Assembly (NCBI RefSeq): GCF_009363255.1 | Contig: NZ_CP045318.1 | Span: 596,001 to 660,000, forward strand | Reading direction: 5' to 3' | DNA: 64,000 nucleotides | Source of the DNA: Roseivivax sp. THAF197b | GTDB taxonomy: Bacteria; Pseudomonadota; Alphaproteobacteria; Rhodobacterales; Rhodobacteraceae | Shown: piece by piece, positions 35,699-44,934 of the stretch | How the letters are laid out: the number at the start of each line of letters is the position of its first letter | How positions within the stretch are numbered: the stretch's first letter is position 1 | Notes under the pieces: model-generated | Told to the model about the DNA's origin: nothing | The model's database searches: none | What the model saw: the letters and a program-made list of their open reading frames with translations, nothing else | Made by a program: the position numbers and the translations under genes

Positions 35699-36496
35699 AT
35701 GCGCGACGAGGTGCGTTCCAGTCTTCCGGAAGGTGGCAAGGCCCGAAGGGTCTACCTGCTTCTGCGCGACGACATCACGTCGGGTCTCTGCGCGCCGGGG
35801 TCCATGCTGCCGGGCGAGCAACGCCTGACGGAGCGATACGAGGTCAGCCGGGTGACGATCCGCCGGGCGCTGGAGGCGCTGGAAGCGGATGGGCTGGTCG
35901 CCCGGCGCGCGGGAAGCGGCACCAAGGTGCTGGGGAACGCGGCGGCCGGGGCCATGGCCGCCGATGTCACGTCGCTGATCCCGCAGATCGTCGAGATGGG
36001 ACGCCATTCCGCGCGGCTTCTGTCCTTTTCCTACGGGGCCGCGCCGGAGCCGGTCGCGGCGGCAATGCAGGTCGCGCCGGGGACGCGCATGCAGACGGCG
36101 GTGCGCGTGCGCATGGCGGACGGGCAGCCCTTCTCGCACCTGACGACCCATGTGCCCGAGGATATCGCGACCAATTATTCCGAGGCGGATCTCGCCAATA
36201 CGCCGCTTTATCAACTCCTTGAGCGGTCCGGCGTGCGCGTCGATACCGCGCATCAGACGGTCAGCGCGACCCTGGCTGCGCCCGACGTGGCCGAGGCGCT
36301 GGGCATTTCGACGGGATCGGCCCTTTTGTGGCTGCGCCGCGTGGTGCGCGATGCGGACGGGCGCGGGGTGGAATACCTCTCGGCGCTCTACCGGCCCGAC
36401 CGGTTCCAGCTTGAGATGGACCTGACGCGGGTGGGCGAAGGCACGGGCCGCCATTGGGAGCCCGTGGTGGGCGATCACGGGGAGGGGGGCGCATGA
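35699..36496 (+). CDS. GntR/HutC-family transcriptional regulator
   Basis: The 265-residue protein has an N-terminal winged helix (ARRVYLLLRDDITSG, LTERYEVSRVTIRRALEALEADGLVARRAGSGTKV) and a C-terminal UTRA effector domain (GTRMQTAVRVRMADGQPFSHL to LRRVVRDADGRGVEYLSALYRPDRF). Members usually repress a nearby catabolic operon until an organic-acid or sugar effector binds. ATG at 35699 is preceded by GAGGTG; a TTG further upstream is unlikely. The stop overlaps leuC (ATGA), so the regulator is co-transcribed with the hydratase and transporter genes. Confidence 0.9.
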   Translation: MRDEVRSSLPEGGKARRVYLLLRDDITSGLCAPGSMLPGEQRLTERYEVSRVTIRRALEALEADGLVARRAGSGTKVLGNAAAGAMAADVTSLIPQIVEMGRHSARLLSFSYGAAPEPVAAAMQVAPGTRMQTAVRVRMADGQPFSHLTTHVPEDIATNYSEADLANTPLYQLLERSGVRVDTAHQTVSATLAAPDVAEALGISTGSALLWLRRVVRDADGRGVEYLSALYRPDRFQLEMDLTRVGEGTGRHWEPVVGDHGEGGA

Positions 36497-37890
36497 GTGC
36501 CACGCTTCTCGACAAGCTCTGGTCGGCCCACGAGATCAAGCGCAACGCCGACGGGGCCTCGCTTCTCTGGGTGGATCGGCACCTCGTCCATGAGGGATCG
36601 CACCATGCCTTCGCCAAGCTCGCGGAGCGCGGCATGAAGGTCGCCGAGCCGGGCCTGACCTTTGGCGTGGCGGATCATTACGCGCCGACGCGGTCGCGCG
36701 ATCATATCGCCGATCCGGATATCGCCAAGATGCTGGACAGGCTGGAGAAAAATACCGCCGCCCATGGCGTGCAGCTTTTCGGTCTGCGGGACCCGCGACA
36801 GGGCATCGTGCATGTGCTGGGCCCCGAGCAGGGTCTGACGCTGCCGGGTCTTCTGATCAATTGCGGCGACAGCCATACCTCCACCCATGGCGCCTTCGGG
36901 GCGCTTGCCTTCGGGATCGGGGCCACGCAGGTCGCGCATGTGCTGGCCACGCAGACGATCTGGCAGGTCAAGCCGCGCGCCATGCGGATCGTGGTCGAGG
37001 GCGCGCTGGGTCCGGGTGTGACCGCCAAGGACATCGCGCTGCATTGGATCGCAAAGCTCGGGACATCCGGGGCGGCGGGTCATGCGGTCGAATATGCAGG
37101 CTCCGCCATCGAGGCGCTGTCGATGGAAGGGCGGATGACGCTCTGCAACCTCTCGATCGAGGGCGGCGCACGGTTCGGGATGATCGCGCCCGATCAGACA
37201 ACCTTCGATTATGTGAAAGCTCGCCCCTTCGCGCCCGATGGCGCGCTCTGGGACGAAGCCCTTGCTGATTGGGCCGGGTTGCACAGCGACGCGGAGGCGC
37301 ATTTCGACAAGGAGGCGCGCTTCGACGCGGGCGAGATCGCACCCACGGTGACATGGGGCACCACGCCCGAGCAGGCGCTTCCCATCACCGAGGCCGTGCC
37401 GGACCCCGCGACATTGACGGGCGCCCGGGCCGAGGCCGCGGAGGCCGCCATCGCCTATATGGGCCTGGCGCCGGGCCAGAAGTTGGACGGTACGCCCGTC
37501 GATCAGGTCTTTCTTGGCTCTTGCACCAATGCCCGGATCGAGGATCTGCGCGCCGCGGCCGCCATCCTCAAGGGCCGCCGCGCGAAGGTGCCGGGTGTGG
37601 TCAGCCCCGGCTCCATGCTGGTGCGCGCGCAGGCCGAGGGCGAGGGGCTTGATACCGTTTTCCGCGAGGCCGGCCTCGACTGGGTCGCCTCGGGCTGTTC
37701 GATGTGCGTCGGCATGAACGGCGATCTCGTTGCAGCGGGCAAGCGCTGCGCTTCCTCCACCAACCGCAATTTCCGCGGGCGGCAAGGCAAGGGTGCGCGC
37801 ACGCATCTGATGTCGCCCGTCATGGTCGCGGCAGCGGCGGTGACCGGCACGCTCACCGATGCGCGGCCCCTGATGGCGGGGCGGCTCTGA
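36493..37890 (+). CDS. leuC: Aconitase-family hydratase large subunit (LeuC-like)
   Basis: The 465-residue protein matches LeuC with iron-sulphur ligands in FLGSCTNARIEDLRAAA and SGCSMCVGMN, plus NCGDSHTSTHGAFGALAFGIG. LeuC isomerises isopropylmalate. The gene here is joined to gntR, leuD and a TRAP transporter, opposite a HyuAB/lyase operon, with no leuB or leuA. It is therefore more likely a catabolic hydratase for an alkylmaleate or a citraconate-type acid, which is inference. Confidence 0.88.
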   Translation: MSATLLDKLWSAHEIKRNADGASLLWVDRHLVHEGSHHAFAKLAERGMKVAEPGLTFGVADHYAPTRSRDHIADPDIAKMLDRLEKNTAAHGVQLFGLRDPRQGIVHVLGPEQGLTLPGLLINCGDSHTSTHGAFGALAFGIGATQVAHVLATQTIWQVKPRAMRIVVEGALGPGVTAKDIALHWIAKLGTSGAAGHAVEYAGSAIEALSMEGRMTLCNLSIEGGARFGMIAPDQTTFDYVKARPFAPDGALWDEALADWAGLHSDAEAHFDKEARFDAGEIAPTVTWGTTPEQALPITEAVPDPATLTGARAEAAEAAIAYMGLAPGQKLDGTPVDQVFLGSCTNARIEDLRAAAAILKGRRAKVPGVVSPGSMLVRAQAEGEGLDTVFREAGLDWVASGCSMCVGMNGDLVAAGKRCASSTNRNFRGRQGKGARTHLMSPVMVAAAAVTGTLTDARPLMAGRL

Positions 37891-38477
37891 TGGCGGGGTG
37901 GAATACATACAAGGGCTTGGCGGTGGCCTTGCCGCGGGCCGATATCGACACCGATCAGCTGATCCCGGCGCGGTTCATGTCGGCGAGCCGGTCCGAGGGC
38001 TATGGGCAGTACCTGATGCGCGATCTGCGCGAGGGTGATGCCGATTTCCCGCTCGATCGCCACCCGGAAGCGGGCGCGCTCGTGGCGGGGCCGAATTTCG
38101 GCTGTGGCTCGTCGCGAGAGGCGGCGGTCTATGCGCTCGTCGATGCGGGCATCCGGGTCGTGATCGCCGAAAGCTTCGCTGATATCTTCGCGGGCAATGC
38201 AGTGAATAACGGCCTGCTGCCTGCGCGGGTGGCGGAAACCGACGAAATCCTCGCCGCGATGGGGACGGGCACGGCCACGATCTCCGTCGATCTCGATGCG
38301 GCGGAGTTGCGCGTGAACGACACGCGCTATGCCTTCAATCTGCCGCGGCTCTGGGCCGAGAAGCTGATCAATGGCTGGGACGATATCGACCTGACCCGTG
38401 CGCATCTCGATGACATCGCCGCCTTCCGCGCCGAACGGGCAACGCAATCCGCCTGGGCATGGCCCCGGCAGGTATGA
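37890..38477 (+). CDS. leuD: Aconitase-family hydratase small subunit (LeuD-like)
   Basis: The 195-residue protein is the swivel domain partner of LeuC: DIDTDQLIPARFM and AGPNFGCGSSREAAVYALVDAGIRVVIAESFADIF. Start and the leuC stop share one base (TGATG), so translation is coupled. With LeuC it binds the substrate over the [4Fe-4S] cluster. Its substrate is probably not isopropylmalate in this context. Confidence 0.88.
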   Translation: MAGWNTYKGLAVALPRADIDTDQLIPARFMSASRSEGYGQYLMRDLREGDADFPLDRHPEAGALVAGPNFGCGSSREAAVYALVDAGIRVVIAESFADIFAGNAVNNGLLPARVAETDEILAAMGTGTATISVDLDAAELRVNDTRYAFNLPRLWAEKLINGWDDIDLTRAHLDDIAAFRAERATQSAWAWPRQV

Positions 38478-38583
38478 ATCGCGCGCCTTCGGGCGTGCCA
38501 AGACGAGGTCGGACAAACCGACCCCAGAAAAAACCAACCAAAGGCAGCGGTCCGACCCGCCGCATCTGACAAGGAGAGACGAT

Positions 38584-39603
38584 ATGAAGATGACCCTGAT
38601 CGGTGGCGCGCTGGCCTCCACATTGGCGTTGACCGTGGCGGCCCAGGCGCAGGAACAGACGATCACCGCCGTGCATGCCTTCCCGGAGACGCTGATCTAC
38701 ACGCAGAGCTTTCTGGACTTCGTGGAGAAGGTGAACGCGGCCGGCGAAGGCGTGATCCAGATCGACGTGCGCGGCGGCCCCGAGGCCATCGGCATGTTCC
38801 AGCAGCCCGATGCCGTGCGCAACGGCGTCGTGGACATGGTCTACACGCCCGGTTCGTTCTACGCGGGCGCGCTGCCCGAGAAGGATGCGCTCGTCGCCTC
38901 GAACCTGACGGCCATCGAGACGCGCGAGAATGGCGGCACGGAGCTGATCGACTCCATCCACCAGGAAAAGATGGGCGTGAAGTACCTGGGCTGGTTCGAC
39001 AGCGGCGTCTGCTACAACCTCTGGACCCGCGACGCGCCGACGCTCGATGAGGGTGGCAATCTCGACGTGTCGGGCCTGAAGCTGCGCGGGAATGCGGTCT
39101 ATAACGCCTTCTTCACCGATTATCTGGGTGCCCAGGTGATCGACCTGCCGACGACCGATGTCTACTCGGCGCTGGAGCGGGGTGTCGTGGATGCCACGGG
39201 CTGGACGCAGATCGGCCTCATTGATCTCAAGTGGAACGAGTTCCTGAACTACCGGATCGAGCCGTGCTTCTTCTCCACCGATCTGGGCGTGATCGTGAAC
39301 CTCGAGACCTGGGAAGGGCTCAGCGACGAGGCCAAGACGATCCTGCAGGATCAGGCCATCGCGCATGAGGCAGCCTCCGTCGAGGCGCTGAAATCGAAGC
39401 GGGACGAAGACTTCGCCGCGCTGGAAGAGCAGGGCATGGAAGTCGTTGAACTCGAAGGGCAGGCGCGGGCCGATTACCTGGCCGCCGCGCGCGAAAAGAC
39501 CTGGGCGCGCATGGAAGAGCAGATGCAACAGCACCCGATGGGTCTTGAGAACTACGACACCCTGATCGAGCTCTTCTACGACCTCGAAAAAGCCGGCGAA
39601 TAA
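38584..39603 (+). CDS. dctP: TRAP transporter solute-binding protein (DctP family)
   Basis: The 339-residue protein has a Sec signal (MKMTLIGGALASTLALTVAAQAQ) and a DctP fold with MFQQPDAVRNGVVDMVYTPGSFY, LKLRGNAVYNAFF and VDATGWTQIG. It captures an organic acid in the periplasm for the DctQM carrier. The conserved Arg region (GLKLRGN) suits a carboxylate ligand. A clear GGAGAG ribosome site precedes the ATG. It follows leuD after about 106 bases in the rightward operon. Confidence 0.9.
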   Translation: MKMTLIGGALASTLALTVAAQAQEQTITAVHAFPETLIYTQSFLDFVEKVNAAGEGVIQIDVRGGPEAIGMFQQPDAVRNGVVDMVYTPGSFYAGALPEKDALVASNLTAIETRENGGTELIDSIHQEKMGVKYLGWFDSGVCYNLWTRDAPTLDEGGNLDVSGLKLRGNAVYNAFFTDYLGAQVIDLPTTDVYSALERGVVDATGWTQIGLIDLKWNEFLNYRIEPCFFSTDLGVIVNLETWEGLSDEAKTILQDQAIAHEAASVEALKSKRDEDFAALEEQGMEVVELEGQARADYLAAAREKTWARMEEQMQQHPMGLENYDTLIELFYDLEKAGE

Positions 39604-39673
39604 GACCGGTTATGAAACGGGCGCGGGGTCGCCTTCGGGCGGCCCCGACACATTCCCATAAGGCGGGGCAGAT

Positions 39674-40180
39674 ATGCGGCACATCATACGGGCCTATGAC
39701 GCGTTCCTGACGCTGATGGCGATCATTGCGGGGGGCATGCTGATCTGGCTGATGGTGTCGGTCGTGGTCTCCGTCACCATGCGCAACCTCGGGGTTCAGC
39801 CTTTCGCTTGGCTGTTCACCTCGTCGGAATATGCGTTGCTCTACATGACGATGCTGGGCGCGCCCTGGCTCGTGCGGGAAAAAGGCCATGTGCATATCGA
39901 GCTTCTGACCGCGGCCCTGCCCGAGGCGGCGCAGGCGCTGGTCAGCCGGCTCGTCGCCGCGATTTGCGTTCTTGTCGCGGTCATCCTCGCCTGGAAGGGG
40001 CTGGAGCTGTTCCTCACCAATATCGAGCGGAACGATTTCGACGTCCGCGCCTATTTCACGCCGAAATGGATCCTGACGATCTCCTTCCCGATCTCGTTCA
40101 CGCTCATGGCGGTGGAATTCGCGCGCTTCGTCTTCGGGCCCGAGCTATTGCATTCCGGTGAAGCGGGGGTCAGCGAGTAA
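39674..40180 (+). CDS. dctQ: TRAP transporter small membrane subunit (DctQ family)
   Basis: The 168-residue protein has four hydrophobic helices and the DctQ-type RNLGVQPFAWLFTSSEYALLYMTMLGAPWLVREKGHV segment split around the second and third helix. It links the binding protein to the large permease. The last base of its TAA stop is the A of the next ATG. It lies directly downstream of dctP. Confidence 0.88.
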   Translation: MRHIIRAYDAFLTLMAIIAGGMLIWLMVSVVVSVTMRNLGVQPFAWLFTSSEYALLYMTMLGAPWLVREKGHVHIELLTAALPEAAQALVSRLVAAICVLVAVILAWKGLELFLTNIERNDFDVRAYFTPKWILTISFPISFTLMAVEFARFVFGPELLHSGEAGVSE

Positions 40181-41487
40181 TGGAATGGTACGCGGCCCTC
40201 GGTGTCCTTCTGGGCACGATCATGCTCCTCATGGGGATCGGCATGCCTGTGGCGCTGGCATTCCTTGCCGCCAATATCGTGGGCGCCTGGGTGTTCATGG
40301 GCGGCGAGGCGGGCATCACGCAGCTTCTCAATAACGGGTTCGGATCGCTGACGAGCTTCGCGCTGGTGCCCATCCCGCTGTTCCTGCTGATGGGCGAGAT
40401 CTTCTTCTTCACCGGGCTCGGTGCGCGGATGTTCAACGCCATCGACAAACTTCTGGGCCGTCTGCCGGGGCGCCTGTCCTATGTCACAGTCATCGGCGGC
40501 ACCGGGTTTTCCACGCTTTCGGGATCGTCCATGGGATCGACCGCGCTCTTGGGCAGCCTGATGGTGCCCGAGATGAACGCGCGGGGCTACAAGACCCATA
40601 TGTCCGTGGGGCCGATCCTTGGCACGGGCGGGCTTGCGATCATCATCCCGCCCTCGGCGCTGGCGGTCCTGCTGGCGACACTGGCGCAGATCGACGTCGG
40701 TGCGCTTCTGATCGCAGGCGTCATTCCCGGGCTGATCCTGGCCTGTCTCTATATCGGGCTCATCTGGTTGCAGACGAAAATGGATCCCTCCGCGGCACCC
40801 GCCTACGAGGTGGAGGAGCTGAGCCTCACACAGAAAGTGAAACTGATCCTGCGCGACGTGGTGCCGATGCTGTCGGTGATGGTGCTGACGATCTTCGGCA
40901 TGATCGGCGGGCTCTTCACCCCGTCGGAAGCCGCGGCCTTCGGGGCGCTGGGTGTTCTGATCCTCGCCGTGATCTATCGCGGTTTGACATGGGAGAGCCT
41001 CAGGAAATCCATCGTGGGCGCCCTCAAGGTGACGCTGATGGCCTATCTCATCGTCTTCGGCTCGGCCACGTTCAGCCAGCTTCTGGCCTTTTCGGGCGCC
41101 TCGCGCGGGCTGATCGACTGGGCCACGGGATACGAGCTTGCTCCCATCGCGATGCTTCTGGTGATGTTCGGCGTCCTGCTGATCCTCGGCATGTTCATGG
41201 AGCAGATTTCGATGATGCTGCTGACCGTGCCGATCTTCTTCCCGCTGGCCGCGACGCTTGGCTTCGATCCGGTGTGGTTCGGGTTGATCATGCTTCTGGC
41301 GCTCGAAATTAGTTTCACCACGCCGCCATTCGGATTGTTGCTTTTCGTGATGAAGGGGGTGGCGCCACCGCAGACGACTATGCGCGAGATCTACACCTCC
41401 GCGCTGCCCTTCATCGGCTGCTCGCTGCTTCTGGTGGTGCTGCTGATCCTGTTCCCGGATCTTGCACTGTGGCTGCCGGGCCGCTGA
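40180..41487 (+). CDS. dctM: TRAP transporter large permease subunit (DctM family)
   Basis: The 435-residue protein has about twelve membrane helices and DctM motifs such as GIGMPVALAFLAANIVG, TGFSTLSGSSMGSTALLGS, GPILGTGGLAIIIPPSALAV and PPFGLLLFVMKGVAP. It is the ion-coupled permease of the tripartite importer encoded with dctPQ. It closes the rightward operon; 52 bases separate its stop from the convergent HAD gene. Confidence 0.92.
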   Translation: MEWYAALGVLLGTIMLLMGIGMPVALAFLAANIVGAWVFMGGEAGITQLLNNGFGSLTSFALVPIPLFLLMGEIFFFTGLGARMFNAIDKLLGRLPGRLSYVTVIGGTGFSTLSGSSMGSTALLGSLMVPEMNARGYKTHMSVGPILGTGGLAIIIPPSALAVLLATLAQIDVGALLIAGVIPGLILACLYIGLIWLQTKMDPSAAPAYEVEELSLTQKVKLILRDVVPMLSVMVLTIFGMIGGLFTPSEAAAFGALGVLILAVIYRGLTWESLRKSIVGALKVTLMAYLIVFGSATFSQLLAFSGASRGLIDWATGYELAPIAMLLVMFGVLLILGMFMEQISMMLLTVPIFFPLAATLGFDPVWFGLIMLLALEISFTTPPFGLLLFVMKGVAPPQTTMREIYTSALPFIGCSLLLVVLLILFPDLALWLPGR

Positions 41488-41539
41488 TCGCGGTCTCGAC
41501 GGGCCCCGTGCGCGATCCGGCAGGGCCGCGTCGCAGGGG

Positions 41540-42433
41540 TCAGGGCGTCACGAGCGCGAAGTCGGGATAGATCTCCGCCCGGCGCATCGCTTCGCCTGCA
41601 TCCGACCGCTCGAAAAAGCCATGTGTCAGGACCAGCGCCGAGGCGATCCCGGCCGTTTGCCCGCCAAGGATATCCGTGTGCAGGCTGTCGCCAACCATCA
41701 CGACGCGCGATCTGTCCACGGGTCCCAGATGCGCGAAGGTCAGATCGTAGATATTGCCGAAGGGCTTGCCGAAGAATTGCGGCTCCACGCCCGTGGCATC
41801 TGCGAGGCGATGGGCGAAATGCCCCGGCTCGATGGAAAAGCCATCCTCGCGCGGGGCCACGATATCGGGATTGCCGACCCAGACGGGGCGCGGGCGGATG
41901 CGCAAGGCGTCCTCCAGCAGGGCCTGCCGCGCCTCGGTCCATTCGGCGGAGCCCAGCAGCAGGAAGCCATCGACGGCATCGTAGACCGAGGGGTCTTCGC
42001 CGAGGAATGTGACATCCAGCCCTTCGAGGTCATCGAGACCGAAGCGCTGCGTGGCCATCATCCCCCAGCTTTGACGCGGTGCGGCGCGCAGGGCCGCGAG
42101 CAAGGTCTTGCGGCTCGAGATCACGTCCTCGGGGGCGAAGGAATAGCCAAGCCGCGCATAGCGCGACATGAGCATCGCATGCGGGTAGCCTGCGGCATTG
42201 GTGACGACGACGCAGCGCTTGCCGCGGGCCTGAAGACCCGCGATGCGGTCGACGACGCCGGGGATGGCGCGCTCCCCGATATTCAGCACCCCGAAGGCGT
42301 CGAGCAGGAACACGTCGAAGCGATCCGCCAGATCGTCGAGTGTTTGGGCAGGCTCGGCCGCGCGCCTGCCCCTTGTGTGGGGCAGGCGGTGACGGACGGC
42401 CTCGTAGGCGGAAAAGGCGTCTTCCGGGGTCAA
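41540..42433 (-). CDS. HAD-superfamily subfamily IIA hydrolase
   Basis: The 297-residue protein has the HAD start DVFLLDAFGVLNIGERAIPGV, motif II VVVTNAAG, GKPFGNIYDLTF and motif IV VVMVGDSLHTDILGGQTAGI. The usual second Asp of motif I is Phe (DAF), as in some IIA subgroups with an aromatic residue there. It should dephosphorylate a small phosphoester. The start is TTG at 42433, overlapping the phnE stop (TTGA); no ATG or GTG fits better. The position after phnDCEE suggests it processes an imported phosphorus compound, which is inference. Confidence 0.82.
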   Translation of the reverse strand: MTPEDAFSAYEAVRHRLPHTRGRRAAEPAQTLDDLADRFDVFLLDAFGVLNIGERAIPGVVDRIAGLQARGKRCVVVTNAAGYPHAMLMSRYARLGYSFAPEDVISSRKTLLAALRAAPRQSWGMMATQRFGLDDLEGLDVTFLGEDPSVYDAVDGFLLLGSAEWTEARQALLEDALRIRPRPVWVGNPDIVAPREDGFSIEPGHFAHRLADATGVEPQFFGKPFGNIYDLTFAHLGPVDRSRVVMVGDSLHTDILGGQTAGIASALVLTHGFFERSDAGEAMRRAEIYPDFALVTP

Positions 42434-43242
42434 ATGATCGCGCGCCGCACCTTGGCGGACACCCATTCGCTGACCACGACCGTGCCCAGGATCAGAAGAA
42501 GGATCACCGTGACCTGCGGCCATGCGAGCACGTTGAGCGAGGCTTGCAGCTTCAGCCCGATGCCCCCGGCGCCCACGAGCCCGAGGATGGTGCTTTCGCG
42601 GATATTGATGTCCCAGCGGAAGACCGAAATGCCCCAGAAGGCGGGCATGATCTGCGGGACGATGCCGTAATTCAGAACCTGCGGGCCGCTGGCGCCGGTG
42701 GCCTGGACCGCCTCGATCTGGCGGGCGTCGGTTTCCTCGATCGCCTCGTAAAGCAGCTTGCCCACGAACCCGATGGAGCGGAGCGCGATGGCGACGATCC
42801 CCGCAAGGATGCCCGGGCCGATGATCGCCACGAGAAGCAGCGCCCAGATCAGCGAGTTGATCGAGCGCGACGCCACGATGATGAAAAGCGCGATGGGCCG
42901 CAGGATACGTGCGGAGGGCGTGGTGTTGCGCGCGGCCAGGAAGGCCACCGGCACCGCCATGATCACCCCGGCAATCGTGCCCAGAGTGGCGATGTTCAGC
43001 GTGTCCCACATGGGCACCAGCAATTCCGGCACGTAGGACAGGCGCGGCGGCAGCATCCGGGAGCCGATATCGGCGGCCTGGCGCGGCGCGTCCCAGACGA
43101 AGGCCCAGATCGTGCTTTCGGTCATGATCTGCCAGCACCAGAGGAACAGCGCGACAAGCGCCACCCATCCGGCCCACAGGAACAGGCGCTTGCGCGGCGT
43201 GCGATGCGTCCAGGTCTGGCTGTAATGCGTGATCTCGGTCAT
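42430..43242 (-). CDS. phnE: Phosphonate ABC transporter permease PhnE (second copy)
   Basis: The 270-residue permease has a cytoplasmic N-tail and about six membrane helices. The EAA-like loop reads AVQATGASGPQVLNYGIVPQIMPAFWGISVFRWDINIRESTILGLVGAGGIG. It shares this with its neighbour, so the two form a heterodimeric channel, as is common for phnE pairs. The ATG overlaps the first phnE stop. It is followed by the HAD gene. Confidence 0.9.
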   Translation of the reverse strand: MTEITHYSQTWTHRTPRKRLFLWAGWVALVALFLWCWQIMTESTIWAFVWDAPRQAADIGSRMLPPRLSYVPELLVPMWDTLNIATLGTIAGVIMAVPVAFLAARNTTPSARILRPIALFIIVASRSINSLIWALLLVAIIGPGILAGIVAIALRSIGFVGKLLYEAIEETDARQIEAVQATGASGPQVLNYGIVPQIMPAFWGISVFRWDINIRESTILGLVGAGGIGLKLQASLNVLAWPQVTVILLLILGTVVVSEWVSAKVRRAII

Positions 43243-44045
43243 TGCAGGAACTTCCGCAGGTAGCTGGAGCCGTATTCGGCGATCATCACGATGCCGATGA
43301 TGATGAGCAGGATGGCCCCGGCGCTGTCATATTCGTACCGGTCGATGGCGGTGTTGAGCGTGGCCCCGATCCCGCCTGCGCCGACGATCCCGATCACCGC
43401 GCTTTCGCGGAAATTGATGTCGAGCCGGTAGAGCGACAGACCGATGAGGCGCGGCATGACCTGGGGCTGCACGGCATAATTCACCAATTGCCACCAGGAA
43501 GCGCCGGTCGAGCGGATCGCCTCGGCCTGTGTCTCGTCGATCTCTTCGATGTCATCGGCGAGAAGCTTGGCCAGAAAGCCAATCGTGGCGAAACTCAGGG
43601 TCAAAAAGCCCGCGAACGGTCCGAAGCCGAACATCGCCACGAGGAAGATCGCGATGATGATCTCCTGCAGCGCGCGGCTGACCGCGATGATCGAGCGGCA
43701 GATGTAGTAGATCCATTTGGGCGCCAGGTTGCTGGCTGCGCCAATGCCGATCGGCACGGAGATCAGCACGCCGATGACCGTCGAGGTCAGCGTCATGGTC
43801 AGGCTTTCCACGAGCCCGCGCGCGATATCGTTCCAGCGGCTGGTGAAGTCGGGTTGCAGGAAGCCCATGATGAACCGCTGCCCGCGTTCGAGGCCGATGG
43901 AGACGCGCTCCCAGTCCACCTCGACCGAGCCGACGGCAAGCACGAGATAAAGGAGGATGCCGAGCTGCAGCGCAATGCGCCAGCGGCGGTCCTTGACGAT
44001 CTGTGGCGGGCGCCGCCACGTCTTGGGATAGGATTGCGCGCTCAT
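43239..44045 (-). CDS. phnE: Phosphonate ABC transporter permease PhnE (first copy)
   Basis: The 268-residue permease has six helices and the loop [20 protein letters not shown] followed by [19 protein letters not shown]. Its start overlaps the phnC stop by 4 bases and its stop overlaps the second permease. Together with PhnC and PhnD it makes a complete ABC importer of the phosphonate/phosphite family. Confidence 0.9.
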   Translation of the reverse strand: MSAQSYPKTWRRPPQIVKDRRWRIALQLGILLYLVLAVGSVEVDWERVSIGLERGQRFIMGFLQPDFTSRWNDIARGLVESLTMTLTSTVIGVLISVPIGIGAASNLAPKWIYYICRSIIAVSRALQEIIIAIFLVAMFGFGPFAGFLTLSFATIGFLAKLLADDIEEIDETQAEAIRSTGASWWQLVNYAVQPQVMPRLIGLSLYRLDINFRESAVIGIVGAGGIGATLNTAIDRYEYDSAGAILLIIIGIVMIAEYGSSYLRKFLQ

Positions 44046-44863
44046 TGGGCCAGCGCCGCCATCCGGTCGCGCGCATCGGCTTCGGCCGCGTTCTGTTCCT
44101 CGTCGCCCTGGCGCATCGCGTTCCAGTCTTCCTCGCCGTAGATCGTGGTGAGCACGCTTTCGGTCAGCTCGGTCGGGGGACCGTCGAAGACCACGCGGCC
44201 TGCGCGCAGACCCACAATGCGCTCCATGAATTGCTGGGCGAGGGGCACGTCATGGATGTTGACGATGGCAGGCAAGCCGCGCTCCGCGCAGATTTCGGTC
44301 AGCAGACGCATGATCTGCCGGGATGTCTTGGGATCGAGGCTGGCCGTCGGTTCGTCCACCAGCAAGAGCTCTGGCTCCTGGGCCAGGGCGCGCGCGATGC
44401 CGACCCGTTGGCGCTGACCGCCCGAAAGCGCGTCGGCGCGCTTGTCGGCCTGGTGCATCAGGCCCACGCGGTCGAGAAGGCGGTAGGCTTCCTGCACGTC
44501 GCGGGCCGGATAGCGGCGCATGAAGCTGCGCCAGAACGAGACATAGCCGAGACGTCCGGACAGCACGTTCTCCATCACCGTCAGACGTTCGACGAGGGCG
44601 TATTCCTGAAAGATCATGCCGATGCGACGGCGTTGGCGCCGCAGATCCGCCTTGCCGAGGCTCGCAAGGTCCACATCACCCAGCAGCACCTTGCCGCCGG
44701 TGGGTTCGACCAGCCTGTTGATACAGCGGATCAGCGTGGATTTACCGGCACCCGACGGGCCGATCAGTCCGACGATCTGGCCTTTGGGAATATCGAGCGT
44801 GACATCGCTCAGCGCGGCGTCACCGGTTTTGTAGGTCTTGGACAGACCTTCGAGCTTCAGCAT
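44042..44863 (-). CDS. phnC: Phosphonate ABC transporter ATP-binding protein PhnC
   Basis: The 273-residue ATPase has Walker [18 protein letters not shown], the Q-loop FQEYALV, signature [15 protein letters not shown] and Walker [12 protein letters not shown]. It powers uptake through the two PhnE subunits. The ATG at 44863 has AGAGG upstream; the frame extends further without homology. It follows phnD after 71 bases. Confidence 0.92.
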   Translation of the reverse strand: MLKLEGLSKTYKTGDAALSDVTLDIPKGQIVGLIGPSGAGKSTLIRCINRLVEPTGGKVLLGDVDLASLGKADLRRQRRRIGMIFQEYALVERLTVMENVLSGRLGYVSFWRSFMRRYPARDVQEAYRLLDRVGLMHQADKRADALSGGQRQRVGIARALAQEPELLLVDEPTASLDPKTSRQIMRLLTEICAERGLPAIVNIHDVPLAQQFMERIVGLRAGRVVFDGPPTELTESVLTTIYGEEDWNAMRQGDEEQNAAEADARDRMAALAQ

Positions 44864-44934
44864 GGCAGGGCCTCTGACACAAAAGGAATGCGGGCGGCAC
44901 TGGGCCACCCGCATCCGACTTTGGGTTGATCGGA

